Program-made: the position numbers and the translations under genes
The notes under the pieces: generated by a model
Databases searched by the model: none
What the model saw: only the letters and a program-made list of their open reading frames with translations
Told to the model about the DNA's origin: nothing
Origin: Brienomyrus brachyistius
Lineage: Eukaryota > Chordata > Actinopteri > Osteoglossiformes > Mormyridae
NCBI RefSeq assembly: GCF_023856365.1
Contig: NW_026042443.1
Location: forward strand, 124,001-188,000
Reading direction: 5' to 3'
DNA length: 64,000 bases
In this document: in pieces, positions 43,297 through 53,390 of the stretch
Layout: each line of letters starts with the position of its first letter
Position numbering within the stretch: position 1 is the first letter of the stretch

Positions 43297-44816
43297 AAAT
43301 TTACAGACGAGAGGAGGCCATTCGGCCTATCAAGCTCGTCTGGGCAGAACTTACCTAATAGCTCAGAGTTGTTAAAATCTTATCTACTGTAGCTCTGATT
43401 TAAAGAAACCCAGGGTTTTACCTTGGGCTACACTAGCAGGAAGACTATTCCATACTCCAACTACACGCTGTGTAAAGAAGTGCTTTCACAAATACATTTT
43501 AAAATGTCCTGCCGCTAATTTCCCCCTATGGCCACAAGTTCTAATATATAAACTAATATTGAAATAGCCATTTGGCTGAACAGCATCCAGACCTGTTAGA
43601 ATCCTATATACCTGAATCATGTCCCCCATTAGTCTTCTTTCCTAGAGGTTGAACAGATTCAGTTCAGCTAACCTCTCCTCATAAGACATTCCTCTAAGAC
43701 CAGGAATCATTCTTGTAGCCCTACGTTGCACCCTTTCCAAGGCAGCAATGTCCTTTTTAAGGTATGGTGACCAAACCTGCACACAATATTCTAGGTGGGG
43801 TCTTACCAAGGAATTGTACAGTATAATTGTAGCATCACCTCCCTTAACTTAAACTACACACACCTAGAGATGTAACCTAACATCCTATTGGCCTTTTTAA
43901 TTGCTTCCCCAAACTGACGAGAGTAGAACATGAAAGCATCAACATACGCACCGAGGTCATTCTCACAATCAGCTAACTTTATTTCAGTGGAACCCATAAA
44001 ATATCTGTACTTTATATTTCTGCTCCTTTCATGGATAACCTTACATTTATCTACTTTAAATTTCATCTGCCAGGTATCAGCCCAGTTGCTAATTAAATCC
44101 TATTGTAGCCTCTCCGCTGCTAGATCAGTATCTGCTACATCACGTACCTTGGTGTCATCAGCAAATTTAACCATTTTACTGTATGTATTGACGTCACTAT
44201 CATTGGCGCAAATTAGGAACAATAGTGGTCCTAAAATTGAACCCTATGGTATCCCACAATGAACGCAGGCCCACTGTGACATTGTGCCTCTAATAACTAC
44301 CCACTGCTTCCTGTCTGTAAACCAGTTTTTGATCCAGGCTGATACAGTTTGTAAAAACCCTGTAGCTTTGACCTTAAGGACTTCTGGAAATCTAATAATT
44401 CAATGAATCTACATGGTGGTGAGTTATTTGTGTTCTCTACTGTGAACACCCATGTGCAATAATCATTAAATTCATTTACTATATTAATTTCATTTTCAAT
44501 TATAAAGCCCTTACTATCCTGTAGATTAGTGATTTCAGCTTTTAGAGCTTTTTTGGAGATAAAACATTGGAAGAAACTTTTAATGTCATACTTGTCATTC
44601 ATTTTTTAACTCAACCTGTAGACTCCTGCCTTATTTTGAAATCATTAGTTATCTTCCATTTGTGGAAGAGAGCCCTTCTCCCCCGGACTTTATTCTTAAT
44701 TTCCTTAGTAAACCACCTTGGTTGTAGTTTCCTAGATTTAGTTCTGCTGGTAACAGGTATGAAGTCCTCTTGTCCTTTTAAAAAATTCCCATGCCTCTTC
44801 AACCGTTTTGCTATTT
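43297..44816 (-). mobile_element. CR1-type LINE, 3' part
   Basis: Minus strand, broken. Visible pieces: the helical linker between endonuclease and RT (about 44898-44611 and 44602-44297); RT catalytic core with GSILGPLLFLICANDSD (about 44245-44195) and, after tttaaccatt, a KFADDTK segment (about 44170-44140); C-terminal RT part MKFKVDKCKVIHERSRNIKY to EAIKKANRMLGY (44066-43870). The central fingers/palm region is largely deleted near 44297. The 3' untranslated region extends to about 43297. The element resumes at 50665 beyond an L1 insertion. Confidence 0.78.
44799..44816. repeat. L1 target-site duplication, left copy
   Basis: tcaaccgttttgctattt, identical to 50665-50682. It is followed directly by the T-run that is the L1 poly-A tail on the other strand. 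Confidence 0.9.
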
Positions 44817-44960
44817 TTTTTTTTTTTTTTTTTATTATATCTTTATCAGAACAAGGTACATTGAAAGCATTCAGTATTAGAAACACTGTCAAAGGCATTC
44901 ATTTTTTTTTGTTTTTTACACACAAAATCAAAACCAACATAAGACTGAACAAAACAAAAC

Positions 44961-44991
<31 letters not shown>

Positions 44992-45057
44992 ATAAAAAAA
45001 ATAAAAAAATAAAAAATAAAAAAGATATAAAACTGTTTTGGGGACAAAGATGAGGGC

Positions 45058-48000
45058 TCAAAGTTGGAGAAGTACATTCTTCTCGATATAAGTTATTAAA
45101 GGATCCCATGTTTTGTAAAATGTTCTAGTTGATCCTTTAAGAAAATATTTTATTTTTTCAGTTTTTAGAAATGACATTATATCATTAAGCCATAGTGACA
45201 GTTTAGGTGTCATTGGTGATTTCCATTCTAAAAGAATTCTTCTTCTAGCTATTAATGTTGCAAATGCCAGGGCATTTTCTTTTTCTTTAGTTATATGAAT
45301 GTCGTCACCTGTGACACCAAACAGAGCCATTATCGGGTTAGGGTGAATTCTTAAATTAAATGCAGAGTTTAAAATGTCAAATATTGAAAGCCAAAATTGT
45401 CTTAGTTTAGAACATGACCAGAACATATGGGTTAGATCAGCCTTGCTTGCATTGCAACGGTCGCATGTTTCATCTATATTTGAGTATATTTTAGCCAGTT
45501 TGATTTTACTATAATGAATACGATAGAAAACTTTCATCTGAATCAAACTAAGTCGTGCACAAGAAGAAGTCCTATTTATTCTGTCAACAGCTTTATCCCA
45601 AGTGTCCCTGGATATGTCAATTCCTAACTCTCCTATCCATTCTGTTTTGATCTTATCAATTGATATATTTTTAAGTGTCATAATAACGTTATATATTCTG
45701 GAAATTAGGCCCTTGAGGTGTATAGGGGCCTTAAGAACCAGGTCCAGTCCTGATTCAGAGGGCATTTGAGGAAACTCAGAGCAATGGGCCTGAATAAAGT
45801 GACGAACCTGAAGAAAACGAAAAAAGTCAGACTTTTGGAGATTAAATTTTTGTATCAGATCGTTGTAATTAGCAAAAATATTACCAATAAAAAAGTCACT
45901 ACATTTAGCTAAACCAAGGTGCTTCCATTGCTTATAAGTAGCATCTAGCTTGGCAGCTGGGAAAAGATGATTATTACATATGGGGGTTTCCAGGGAAAAG
46001 TCTGTGAGTTGAAATGCTTGTCTAAATTGATTATATATTTTGAGAGTTGAAATTACAACTGGATTTGAGGAAAACTGCGAGGGTGAGAATGGTGACTCCA
46101 TTGTAATCAACACTGTCAGTGATGTTGATTTGCAAGATTTTGCCTCCACTTCACACCATTCTGTATGTGGAGACTGAAACCAATAAATAACTTTTTGCAA
46201 ATTTGCTGCCCAGTAATAATTTAACAAATTTGGGAGAGCCAATCCACCGTCTTTTTTAGGTCTCTCAAGAAACTCTCTACGTATCCTTGGCTTTTTGCCC
46301 CCCCATAAAAAGGAAGACAGCAGTCTGTTGGTTGACTGAAAGAAGGATTTTGGCAAGAAAATTGGAAGACTCTGAAACAAATATAATAATCTCGGTAACA
46401 CATTCATTTTAACACAATTAATTTTACCAGCTAAGGACAAATATATAACACTCCACCGTTGAAGATCTGATTCAAGTTTTTTAATTATGGGACTATAATT
46501 TGCTTTAAACAGACCAGTGTATGTACGAGTAATATTTATTCCCAAGTACTTAAATCCTGATTTTGATATGCAAAAAGGCAAGTCTCTATCTGTAATCTGA
46601 TCTGCCACATGATTTATAGGGAAGCATATACTTTTAGAGAAGTTTAATTTGTAACCTGAAAAGTTCCCGTACTCTTTTAATATTTTCACAACTTCAGAGA
46701 CACATGATAGTGGGTCAGATATATACAATAATAAATCGTCTGCGTAAAGCGAGACTTTATATTCGACATCCATTCTTTTAATACCACTAATAGACTGTGA
46801 TGACCTAAGTACTGATGATAATGGTTCTATAGCCAAAATAAATAGTAAGGGGCTAAGAGGGCATCCTTGTCGTGTACCTCTGGACAAGGAAAAATATTCT
46901 GATATTATCTTATTTGTGACTACTGCTGCCTTTGGCTGATGATAAAGCAAGTGAATCCATGAAATAAATTTTGATCCGAATCCGAATTTATCTAATACTG
47001 CAAATAAATAGTTCCATTCAACTCTATCAAACGCCTTCTCTGCGTCTAGAGAAATAATCACTTCAGGATTATTCTCTGACGCAGAAGAATGCACAACATT
47101 AAGAAGTTTGCGAATATTAATGAAAGAGTGGCGCCCCTTAATAAAGCCTGTTTGGTCTTGTGATATAATATCTGGTATTATATATTCTATTCTAGAAGCC
47201 AGTATTTTAGATAAAATTTTAACATCTACATTTAGTAAGGAAATAGGTCTATAAGAACTACAATCAAGGGCATCTTTATCTGGTTTCAAGAGAACTGTGA
47301 TATGGGCCTGTGTAAGAGTTTGCGGTAGTTTTGATTGATCAAGAGAGTGATTGAACATATTTAGAAGCAAAGGTGACAATTGTAGGGAGAATTTTTTATA
47401 AAATTCGACGGGAAATCCGTCCGGTCCCGGGGCTTTACCACTCTGCATAGCTCTGATTGAGTCTTCTATCTCTTGAAGTTGTAAGGGTTTATCCAGATTA
47501 TTCTTTTGGTCTTCACTAACTGTGGGTAGGTTAACTTTAGCCAAAAATGTCGTCATAAAAGAGTCGTTCTGTGGGACTTCTGAAGTATACAGATCTAGAT
47601 AATATTTATGAAAGATAGAATTAATTTCCTGGGGATCTACTGTAATTTCTTGTGATGTTTTCCTAATCTGTGGAATAAGCCGAGATGCTGATTTACTCTT
47701 TAGCTGTTGGGCAAGGAGACGACCTGCCTTTTCTCCATGTTCATAAAATCTGGCACGGGTGAAAACTAAGTCACGCTCTGTTTTTTCTGTCGATAGTAAA
47801 TCATATCTCGTTTTAAGACTAAGTTTTTCTCTAGATAATTCTTCTGTTGGGTTCATAGCATACTGACGATCAGTTTCCTGTATAGATTTAATAAGTTTCT
47901 CCAGCGTTCGCTTCTTTTCTTTATTACGTGAGGCAGAGTACGATATTATTTCTCCCCTTATTACAACCTTAAATGTCTCCCATAATAATGATGGTGATAT

Positions 48001-48873
48001 AGAGTCTGTTTTGTTAGTTAGTATAAAATTGTCAATCGCACACGATATGAATTGGCAGAAATTTGCATCTGAAAGTAAAGTTGTGTTCAGTCTCCATATT
48101 GGCCGTGTTGGATAATTATAAGAAAAACGAATATCAAGAATTACGGGGGCGTGGTCTGATTCAACAATAGCAGAGTATTCTATGTTTTCTATTGCCGGAA
48201 TAAGCCTTTTATCAGTAAAGAAATAATCTATCCTTGAGTATGTCTGATGGACATGTGAAAAGCAAGAGAATTCTTTTTTTTCAGGAAATAAAAACCTCCA
48301 TGGATCCACACAGCCAATTTGAGTCATATATCCAGCAAAGATTTGAGACATTTTCAAAGGAGGTACAGTTTTAGGGTTGGAGCGATCCATAACTGTATCC
48401 ATCACACAATTCAAATCTCCACCAAGTATAAGATGGTAAATGTTCAAATCTGGTAACAAGGAAAAAATTTTTTTCACAAAGTTAACGTCATCCCAGTTGG
48501 GTGCATAGACACTAACCAGAACAACTGGCGTGTTGAAAAGATGACCAGATACAATAATATACCGCCCTTGGGGATCTGAAATCGTTCCAGATGCAGTAAA
48601 CTGTACCTTTTTATTGATTAAAATGGCTGCACCCCTAGACCTATGGGTAAAGGTGGAGTGGTAGATCTGGCCAACCCAAGTTTTCCTGAGTCGATTATGA
48701 TCTTCGATACGCAGGTGTGTTTCTTGTATAAAGGCTATTTCTGTTTTCAGTTTCCTCATATGCGCAAATATACGAGTCCTTTTTACAGGTCCATTTAACC
48801 CTCTAACATTCCAACTAACAAAGCGTACTGCTGACCCTCTAGTACTTTTCACTTTGTTGGCCATATCTGACAT
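45058..48873 (-). CDS. L1 ORF2: endonuclease-reverse transcriptase
   Basis: Uninterrupted 1,271 codons. APE-type endonuclease: FVSWNVRGLNG (residue 18 on), IQETHL (catalytic Glu), VYAPNWDD, GGDLNCVMD, SRIDYFF and VESDHAPV. Reverse transcriptase: SGKAPGPDGFPVEFYK, YRPISLLNVD, VIISLDAEKAFDRVEW (first catalytic Asp), GTRQGCPLSPLLF, and SLYADDLLLY (catalytic pair). A C-terminal cysteine motif C-x2-C-x7-H-x4-C (CDRCNASKADLTHMFWSC), typical of L1, lies near residue 1130. It nicks host DNA and copies L1 RNA at the nick. The first ATG at 48873 and a second one at codon 4 are equally plausible starts. No damage visible. Confidence 0.93.
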   Translation of the reverse strand: MSDMANKVKSTRGSAVRFVSWNVRGLNGPVKRTRIFAHMRKLKTEIAFIQETHLRIEDHNRLRKTWVGQIYHSTFTHRSRGAAILINKKVQFTASGTISDPQGRYIIVSGHLFNTPVVLVSVYAPNWDDVNFVKKIFSLLPDLNIYHLILGGDLNCVMDTVMDRSNPKTVPPLKMSQIFAGYMTQIGCVDPWRFLFPEKKEFSCFSHVHQTYSRIDYFFTDKRLIPAIENIEYSAIVESDHAPVILDIRFSYNYPTRPIWRLNTTLLSDANFCQFISCAIDNFILTNKTDSISPSLLWETFKVVIRGEIISYSASRNKEKKRTLEKLIKSIQETDRQYAMNPTEELSREKLSLKTRYDLLSTEKTERDLVFTRARFYEHGEKAGRLLAQQLKSKSASRLIPQIRKTSQEITVDPQEINSIFHKYYLDLYTSEVPQNDSFMTTFLAKVNLPTVSEDQKNNLDKPLQLQEIEDSIRAMQSGKAPGPDGFPVEFYKKFSLQLSPLLLNMFNHSLDQSKLPQTLTQAHITVLLKPDKDALDCSSYRPISLLNVDVKILSKILASRIEYIIPDIISQDQTGFIKGRHSFINIRKLLNVVHSSASENNPEVIISLDAEKAFDRVEWNYLFAVLDKFGFGSKFISWIHLLYHQPKAAVVTNKIISEYFSLSRGTRQGCPLSPLLFILAIEPLSSVLRSSQSISGIKRMDVEYKVSLYADDLLLYISDPLSCVSEVVKILKEYGNFSGYKLNFSKSICFPINHVADQITDRDLPFCISKSGFKYLGINITRTYTGLFKANYSPIIKKLESDLQRWSVIYLSLAGKINCVKMNVLPRLLYLFQSLPIFLPKSFFQSTNRLLSSFLWGGKKPRIRREFLERPKKDGGLALPNLLNYYWAANLQKVIYWFQSPHTEWCEVEAKSCKSTSLTVLITMESPFSPSQFSSNPVVISTLKIYNQFRQAFQLTDFSLETPICNNHLFPAAKLDATYKQWKHLGLAKCSDFFIGNIFANYNDLIQKFNLQKSDFFRFLQVRHFIQAHCSEFPQMPSESGLDLVLKAPIHLKGLISRIYNVIMTLKNISIDKIKTEWIGELGIDISRDTWDKAVDRINRTSSCARLSLIQMKVFYRIHYSKIKLAKIYSNIDETCDRCNASKADLTHMFWSCSKLRQFWLSIFDILNSAFNLRIHPNPIMALFGVTGDDIHITKEKENALAFATLIARRRILLEWKSPMTPKLSLWLNDIMSFLKTEKIKYFLKGSTRTFYKTWDPLITYIEKNVLLQL

Positions 48874-49634
48874 TTTTTATCTGACAACTGTCTATATGTA
48901 TCCTCTGTCTGTGACTGAAAAGGGTGATGGGAGGAGGGCAAAGACAGGGGGGGGAAAAAAAAAAAAAAAAAAAAAAAACACACAAAAAACACAAAAACAA
49001 CAACTATATTACATTCTAGGTTTGTCTGTCGAACAAAGACAAACCGCAGCTTACAACAATCTCTCAACTCCCGATAGTCCACGTCCATAGATATCAATTT
49101 TTTCCTTCTTTTTTTTTTTTTTTCTCCCAGAGCTCCCGAAGTAGTCAAATTTAGCATTAAATGTAAAATCAAGCATATAAACAGGTTCATTATGCAGTTC
49201 TGCATAATAACCTTAATATAAATGCAAGGCATATATTCTTTTTAGCCAATCCACAGTTTTTCATTATGAACACTATTGCAGAATCTGTAACTTAGTTCAA
49301 CTAAATAAAGTGCATTGCTTTAACAGTTATCAGATATAAAATCAATAACATAAATAAATCACCTTAAACCAGAAGTTGCACACCTATTGCTTGAAATTAA
49401 ACCTTAATTCAAGAATCTAGGATGAATATAACCAAAGGATTATGCAAATAAGGCATAGCAGTTATCAACTCAGCGAAGAGCATATAAACCATCTTAGAAC
49501 AGAAAATGCATTTAAATTAAGATAAATAATGGTATGCTGAAAAGGGATCTTAAGTTATCATAGTTTCTTAGGCCTACCTAAAAGCCAAAATGGCCTTTCT
49601 GCACCTCACCATATCGTTGCCACGGTATGAAGAG
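48874..49634 (-). other. L1 inter-ORF spacer
   Basis: About 760 bases between the two L1 frames, much longer than usual. It holds a run of A on the plus strand (48957-48979) and a T-rich run (49111-49124). No coding region recognised. It may contain an internal start region for ORF2 translation or a later-acquired segment. Confidence 0.5.
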
Positions 49635-50513
49635 TTATTCACGTGTAGCAAACCGTTGATCATAAAAGTGCTGCGCTTCCTCCGGCGTGTTGAAAATGAG
49701 TGTTTCGTCGTCATGACGAACTCGTAACCGTGCAGGGTGAAGCAGCTGGAATCGCACATTCTTCTGCCACAGCAGCTGTTTAATATTTTTAAACGTAGCG
49801 CGTTTCCTGGCGAGATCGGCGGAGATGTCAGGATAAATCCTCAAAGTCGAGCCCTTGTATTTTGCTTCATTCTGTCTGGCCCATCTTAGCGCTTTTTCTT
49901 TCTCCTGGAACCTGTGAAAGCATATAACCAGTGGCCGCGGAGGTCTACCTTCCTGTGGCTTTGGACCAAGCGATCGGTGCGCTCGCTCTAGTTCGGGAGG
50001 CTTTTCAAAAACGTCCTGTCCCATAACTTCCATTAACATCTCAGACACGAATTTGACAGTGGATTGGCCTTTCTCACTGTTCTCTGGAACATTTAAGATC
50101 CTGAGATTTGCTCTCCGTGACCGGTTTTCCAAGTCATCAACTCGATCTAGAAGCGTTGCGTTTTGTTCTTTTAGAATTTTGATAGTTTTTTCGGCCGCAA
50201 CCAGCGCCGAGAAGTTATCGCTCGCGAGTGTCTCCGTGGCACACAGGCGGGACTGGAAACTTGCCAACGATTCCGTTAAAGCATTCACCGATGCTTGAAG
50301 CGGCACCATGGACTCTTGAATCAGAGTTGAGATGTCTTCTTTTATCGAAGCTCGTTGCTTTGTTAACTCGTTTATCAGTTGGCTCATTGAGATACCGTCT
50401 TTATCCGCTGGGGTTTCTTCAGGTTTCCCTGCGCTAGCCATCATAGCTAATTTGCTAGCTATGCTGGTTCTCGTTGTTGGCGGGGTATTTATTGCTGCTT
50501 TGTGCTTGCTCAT
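49635..50513 (-). CDS. L1 ORF1: RNA-binding chaperone
   Basis: Intact 292-codon frame. Residues 1-45 are low complexity; about 45-135 form a coiled coil (ISMSQLINELTKQRASIKED, then AAEKTIKILKEQNATLLDRV), the trimerisation region; then an RRM beginning RRANLRILNVPE and containing ERAHRSLG and RPLVICFHRFQEKEKAL; and a C-terminal domain to the end (GSTLRIYPDISADLARKRA, RHDDETLIFNTPEEAQHFY). This is the transposase-22 (L1 ORF1p) architecture. The protein coats L1 RNA in cytoplasmic particles. Length is slightly below the mammalian protein. Confidence 0.92.
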   Translation of the reverse strand: MSKHKAAINTPPTTRTSIASKLAMMASAGKPEETPADKDGISMSQLINELTKQRASIKEDISTLIQESMVPLQASVNALTESLASFQSRLCATETLASDNFSALVAAEKTIKILKEQNATLLDRVDDLENRSRRANLRILNVPENSEKGQSTVKFVSEMLMEVMGQDVFEKPPELERAHRSLGPKPQEGRPPRPLVICFHRFQEKEKALRWARQNEAKYKGSTLRIYPDISADLARKRATFKNIKQLLWQKNVRFQLLHPARLRVRHDDETLIFNTPEEAQHFYDQRFATRE

Positions 50514-50664
50514 CTTGCCGAATCAATAACTTTGTACTAAGCACTTATTTTACACTTATAAAACGTTTTAGATTACTTAAATTGGATTGTTAGTTTATGT
50601 ATTATCAGAAAATATCGGGAGCTCTGTCAACACGCGTCTTCACCTCACATTATCAAACCGGAAG

Positions 50665-51100
50665 TCAACCGTTTTGCTATTTAACTTGTTCACAGTTTCT
50701 AGTTTCAGTCTCATACCATTAAAGTTTGCCTTCCTCACAATATATTTTTTTCTTTTGGATTTTACTCTTCTGACACGAAAATTAGCCTGAAATTTAACCA
50801 TGTTATGATCACTACTGTCCAGTGGTTCTAAAACCTCTAATTTTTCAATCCTATCCTGGTTATTAGAAAAAAGAAGATCAAGAATGGCTTCTCCCCTGGT
50901 AGGGGTATTAAACTGAGTAAAAAAACAATCCTGTACCACTTCCACCATCTCCAGTTCATTTACAGAAGAGCCAGAGACTGTGTCCCACTGTATCCCTGGT
51001 AAATTAAAATCACCCATAACCACCACATCATTTTTATTACTCATAATCCTGATGTCGTCATACAACATTCTGCTTTCCTCTGCAGCTACATTAGGTGTCT
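50665..51100 (-). mobile_element. CR1-type LINE, endonuclease part
   Basis: Continues the LINE interrupted by L1. The frame 51068-50640 reads VVMGDFNLPGIQWDTVSG, then ILDLLFSNN, PLDSSDHNMVKF, the C-terminal half of an AP-type endonuclease (Asp-x-Asn and Ser-Asp-His motifs). The first half of the endonuclease is missing at about 51100. The first 18 bases are the right copy of the L1 target duplication. Confidence 0.8.
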
Positions 51101-51604
51101 ATAACAAACACTGACAATTAGGCCATTTGAGTTTTTAGCATTTATTTTAGCATCTGTCATTTCCGTACTGGGCATCTTCCCAGGGCTACGGGGACCTTCA
51201 GAATTCATTATGCCCCCCCCCCCCCATTATGTACTGGGGATCCCAAAGTGGAGGGGTGGGTTTGGGTCCCATCTAGGATGACTCCTTCTCTTTATCATAT
51301 TGATTGTTGCGATGAACCAAGGCAGTAGAAAGTGTAACAGGAAGCTTCATCACCATACCAGGTCTGAGGCTTAGAACGGCCATGTCCTCTGCTGGGTCTC
51401 ACTTTGTCTATGGCCAACAGCTTTTACCTGCTTGTCATGGTTAAATCAGGCATCGCTTGAGGAAGGCTCATGCTGCACCTCACAGGGGCTTTATAACCTA
51501 GGGGTCTCTGAAAAGAAGCACTAAGTACCATTATGTGTGTCCAGAGCCCCTTTGCTGTTTAAAGTGGACACACTAAGAAAACACTCACCCAGCCCCGACT
51601 GTGC
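51101..51604. other. No gene recognised
   Basis: Contains a C-run near 51215 and unique-looking sequence up to a tRNA-like gene. Nothing supportable. Confidence 0.4.
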
Positions 51605-51676
51605 AGCAGAGTGGCGCAGAGGAAGTGTGCTGGGCCCATAACCCAGAGGTCGATGGATTGAAACCATTCTCTGCTA
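51605..51676 (+). tRNA. Initiator tRNA-Met (CAT), gene or recent pseudogene
   Basis: 72 bases fold as initiator tRNA-Met: acceptor agcagag/ctctgct, anticodon arm gctgggcccataacccagag with anticodon CAT, no CCA. Compared with the standard vertebrate gene I count about four changes; three are C-to-T or C-to-A at former CpG positions (gaggaagtg in the D arm, ggattgaaacc in the T arm), plus a C-to-T that turns the last T-stem pair into G-T. A T-run (51685-51691 area, ctctctttt) downstream could end transcription. The CpG decay pattern suggests loss of selection, but all stems still pair. Confidence 0.75.
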
Positions 51677-52556
51677 TGTTGTCTCTCTTTTCTTATGCCA
51701 AGTTTAAGTGCTTCACAGCAAATTGCTGATCTTTCCTTCATTAAGGCTCTTATCCCCAGTGTTCAGAGGTTTTCAAAGGGGGGTGTTTTGCCCCCCTTTC
51801 CTCAGCTCTTCTTTGAAATTCTGCTTCTAAGGTCAGCATCCCAGACACCTTTTCACTGATGCTGATGACACTGATAGAGATGGTGAAACATGGCACCAAG
51901 ATAGAAGAATGAGTGAAGCACCAAGTACTCTAAAGTGTGTTATGATACCCTTTGCTATTTAAAGTAGAAACACTGAGGAAAGACTCAGCTGGTCATTGTT
52001 CTACTACCTGCAAGCCGATCATTAGTGCATCTCCAGCCAACCGCCTCTGCTGTTTTACAAAATTCACAGCTAATCAGCTCAAAAATTTGTCAGACTTTTT
52101 CATTTTCTGTTGGCATTTAAACCCCTGACCGCTAGATGGCAGTGATGTAATCTATCTTCAGCCATCTGACTCATCCACTCCAACGTAAACAGAGTCAAAA
52201 ACCAAAATGGCAATGCATGCAGGCACAGCGGCCTGGAGCTTTTCAATGCTACGCTTTTGTTGTGTAATATCTGACAATGTGCTACTGGTTTCTTTGCTTC
52301 TAGCACCAGAATTTTTTCTTTATTTTTATTCTTTTTTATTTTTGGTCTATGTATCTTTAGCTTTTATATGTATTTTATCTGTATTTATACTCTGTAAGTG
52401 TTAGTCTGTAGTTTTATGCTTACTATGGCGTCTACAGGCTTGCTCCAAATTACATCTCATTGTATTTTCACAGTGACAATAAAAGCATCTCACCTTATCC
52501 AAGGTTGGAGGTTGGATAAGGGCGCACCGCTAAAGTTTAGCTTTAGCAAACCTAGC
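51677..52556. other. No gene recognised
   Basis: About 0.9 kb with no coding region; a poly-A-signal-like aataaaag occurs near 52483. Short hydrophobic frames here are AT-driven. Confidence 0.4.
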
Positions 52557-52790
52557 TGTTGTGTTCACTGACTTATTACAACCTTAGAACACTAGGTGGC
52601 AGTGTCGAAAGGCAGACACTGTAGAGACGAGAAAGGAAGAAGTGTGATGAGTAGAGTGAGACGAATACGAACATCCGTACTGCTGTGCTACCTTGATGTT
52701 TTTGATGTAATGCTTGTTAAGTAAATAGCATTTCGTTTAACAGCATTTGTATATTCTCTGGCCTGGTTATTCGAGTGCTACACTACATTT
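52557..52790 (+). repeat. Probable 5' LTR of Gypsy element
   Basis: A stretch beginning tgttgtgttcactg and ending tgctacactaca, followed by tttctggcgacgag, which resembles the tggcgac-type primer-binding site common in this retrotransposon group. The second LTR is missing, so the limits rest on the TG...CA ends and the primer site only. Confidence 0.5.
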
Positions 52791-52840
52791 CTGGCGACGA
52801 GTTTTGTGTTTTCACCTCTTCTTTTTTTTGCTGACTCACC

Positions 52841-53390
52841 ATGGCTGGAAACGTGCCTGCACCTCCGATGTTTTTGCCGTGCCCGGGAGAGCCCCCGATA
52901 CCTTTCGACATGTGGATGCGGATTTTCAAGAACTACCTACTGGTAATTAATGCAACGGGAAATGCTTGGCCTGAAGCGCGCAGGAGAGCTACGCTACTCC
53001 ACTGTCTCGGAGCCGAGGGACAACGGACTTTCTACTCGCTACCAGATACAGGTGACTCCTTTGACTCTGCTGTCACTGCTTTAGAGAAACATTATACACC
53101 TAAAGTAAACGTTGTTGTGGAACGACATACCCTCAGACAGCGAAAACAAGCACCTCACGAGACTATTATACAGTATGCGGCCGTATTGCGTGATCTCGCT
53201 TCAAAATGTGGATTTGATGATAAAACCGATGAGATGATCCGTGATCAGCTGATTGAACATGTGAATAAGAGAGAGGCTCCTGCTCGAATCGGATCTGACA
53301 CTGGACAAAACCTTAACACTCGCATCACAAGTAGAATCTGCTGTTCAACAAGCAAAAACAATAGCAGGAAAGGACAGTGTCTCAGTGCAA
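52841..53390 (+). pseudogene. Gypsy gag, frame-broken from pol
   Basis: Starts at ATG 52841 (MAGNVPAPPMFLPCPGEPP). It is a retrotransposon gag: FDMWMRIFKNYLL, WPEARRRATLLHCLGAEGQR, AVTALEKHYTPKVNVVVERH, then RDQLIEHV. Near 53275 the reading frame changes by one base; the downstream frame continues the same protein into the zinc knuckles of pol. In an intact element gag and pol would thus have been one long frame. The rest of this frame, to 53419, is out-of-frame tail. Gag packages element RNA into virus-like particles. Confidence 0.75.

Larger units (their letters stand above)
44817..50664 (-). mobile_element. Full-length L1 LINE, both frames open
   Basis: 5.85 kb, minus strand, inserted in a CR1-type LINE and bounded by a perfect 18-bp duplication. 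The right junction of the empty site reads ctattt/aac, matching the TTTT/AA preference of L1 endonuclease. From the 5' end: about 150 bases of leader (50664-50514), ORF1, an unusually long spacer of about 760 bases, ORF2, a short 3' untranslated region with A- and T-rich tracts (44834-45057) and a poly-A tail. Perfect duplication plus two open frames indicates a recent insertion, possibly still capable of movement. Confidence 0.92.

Noticed and set aside
52747..52950. Separate small gene upstream of Gypsy gag
   Set aside because: Out-of-frame overlap with the gag start; no motif.
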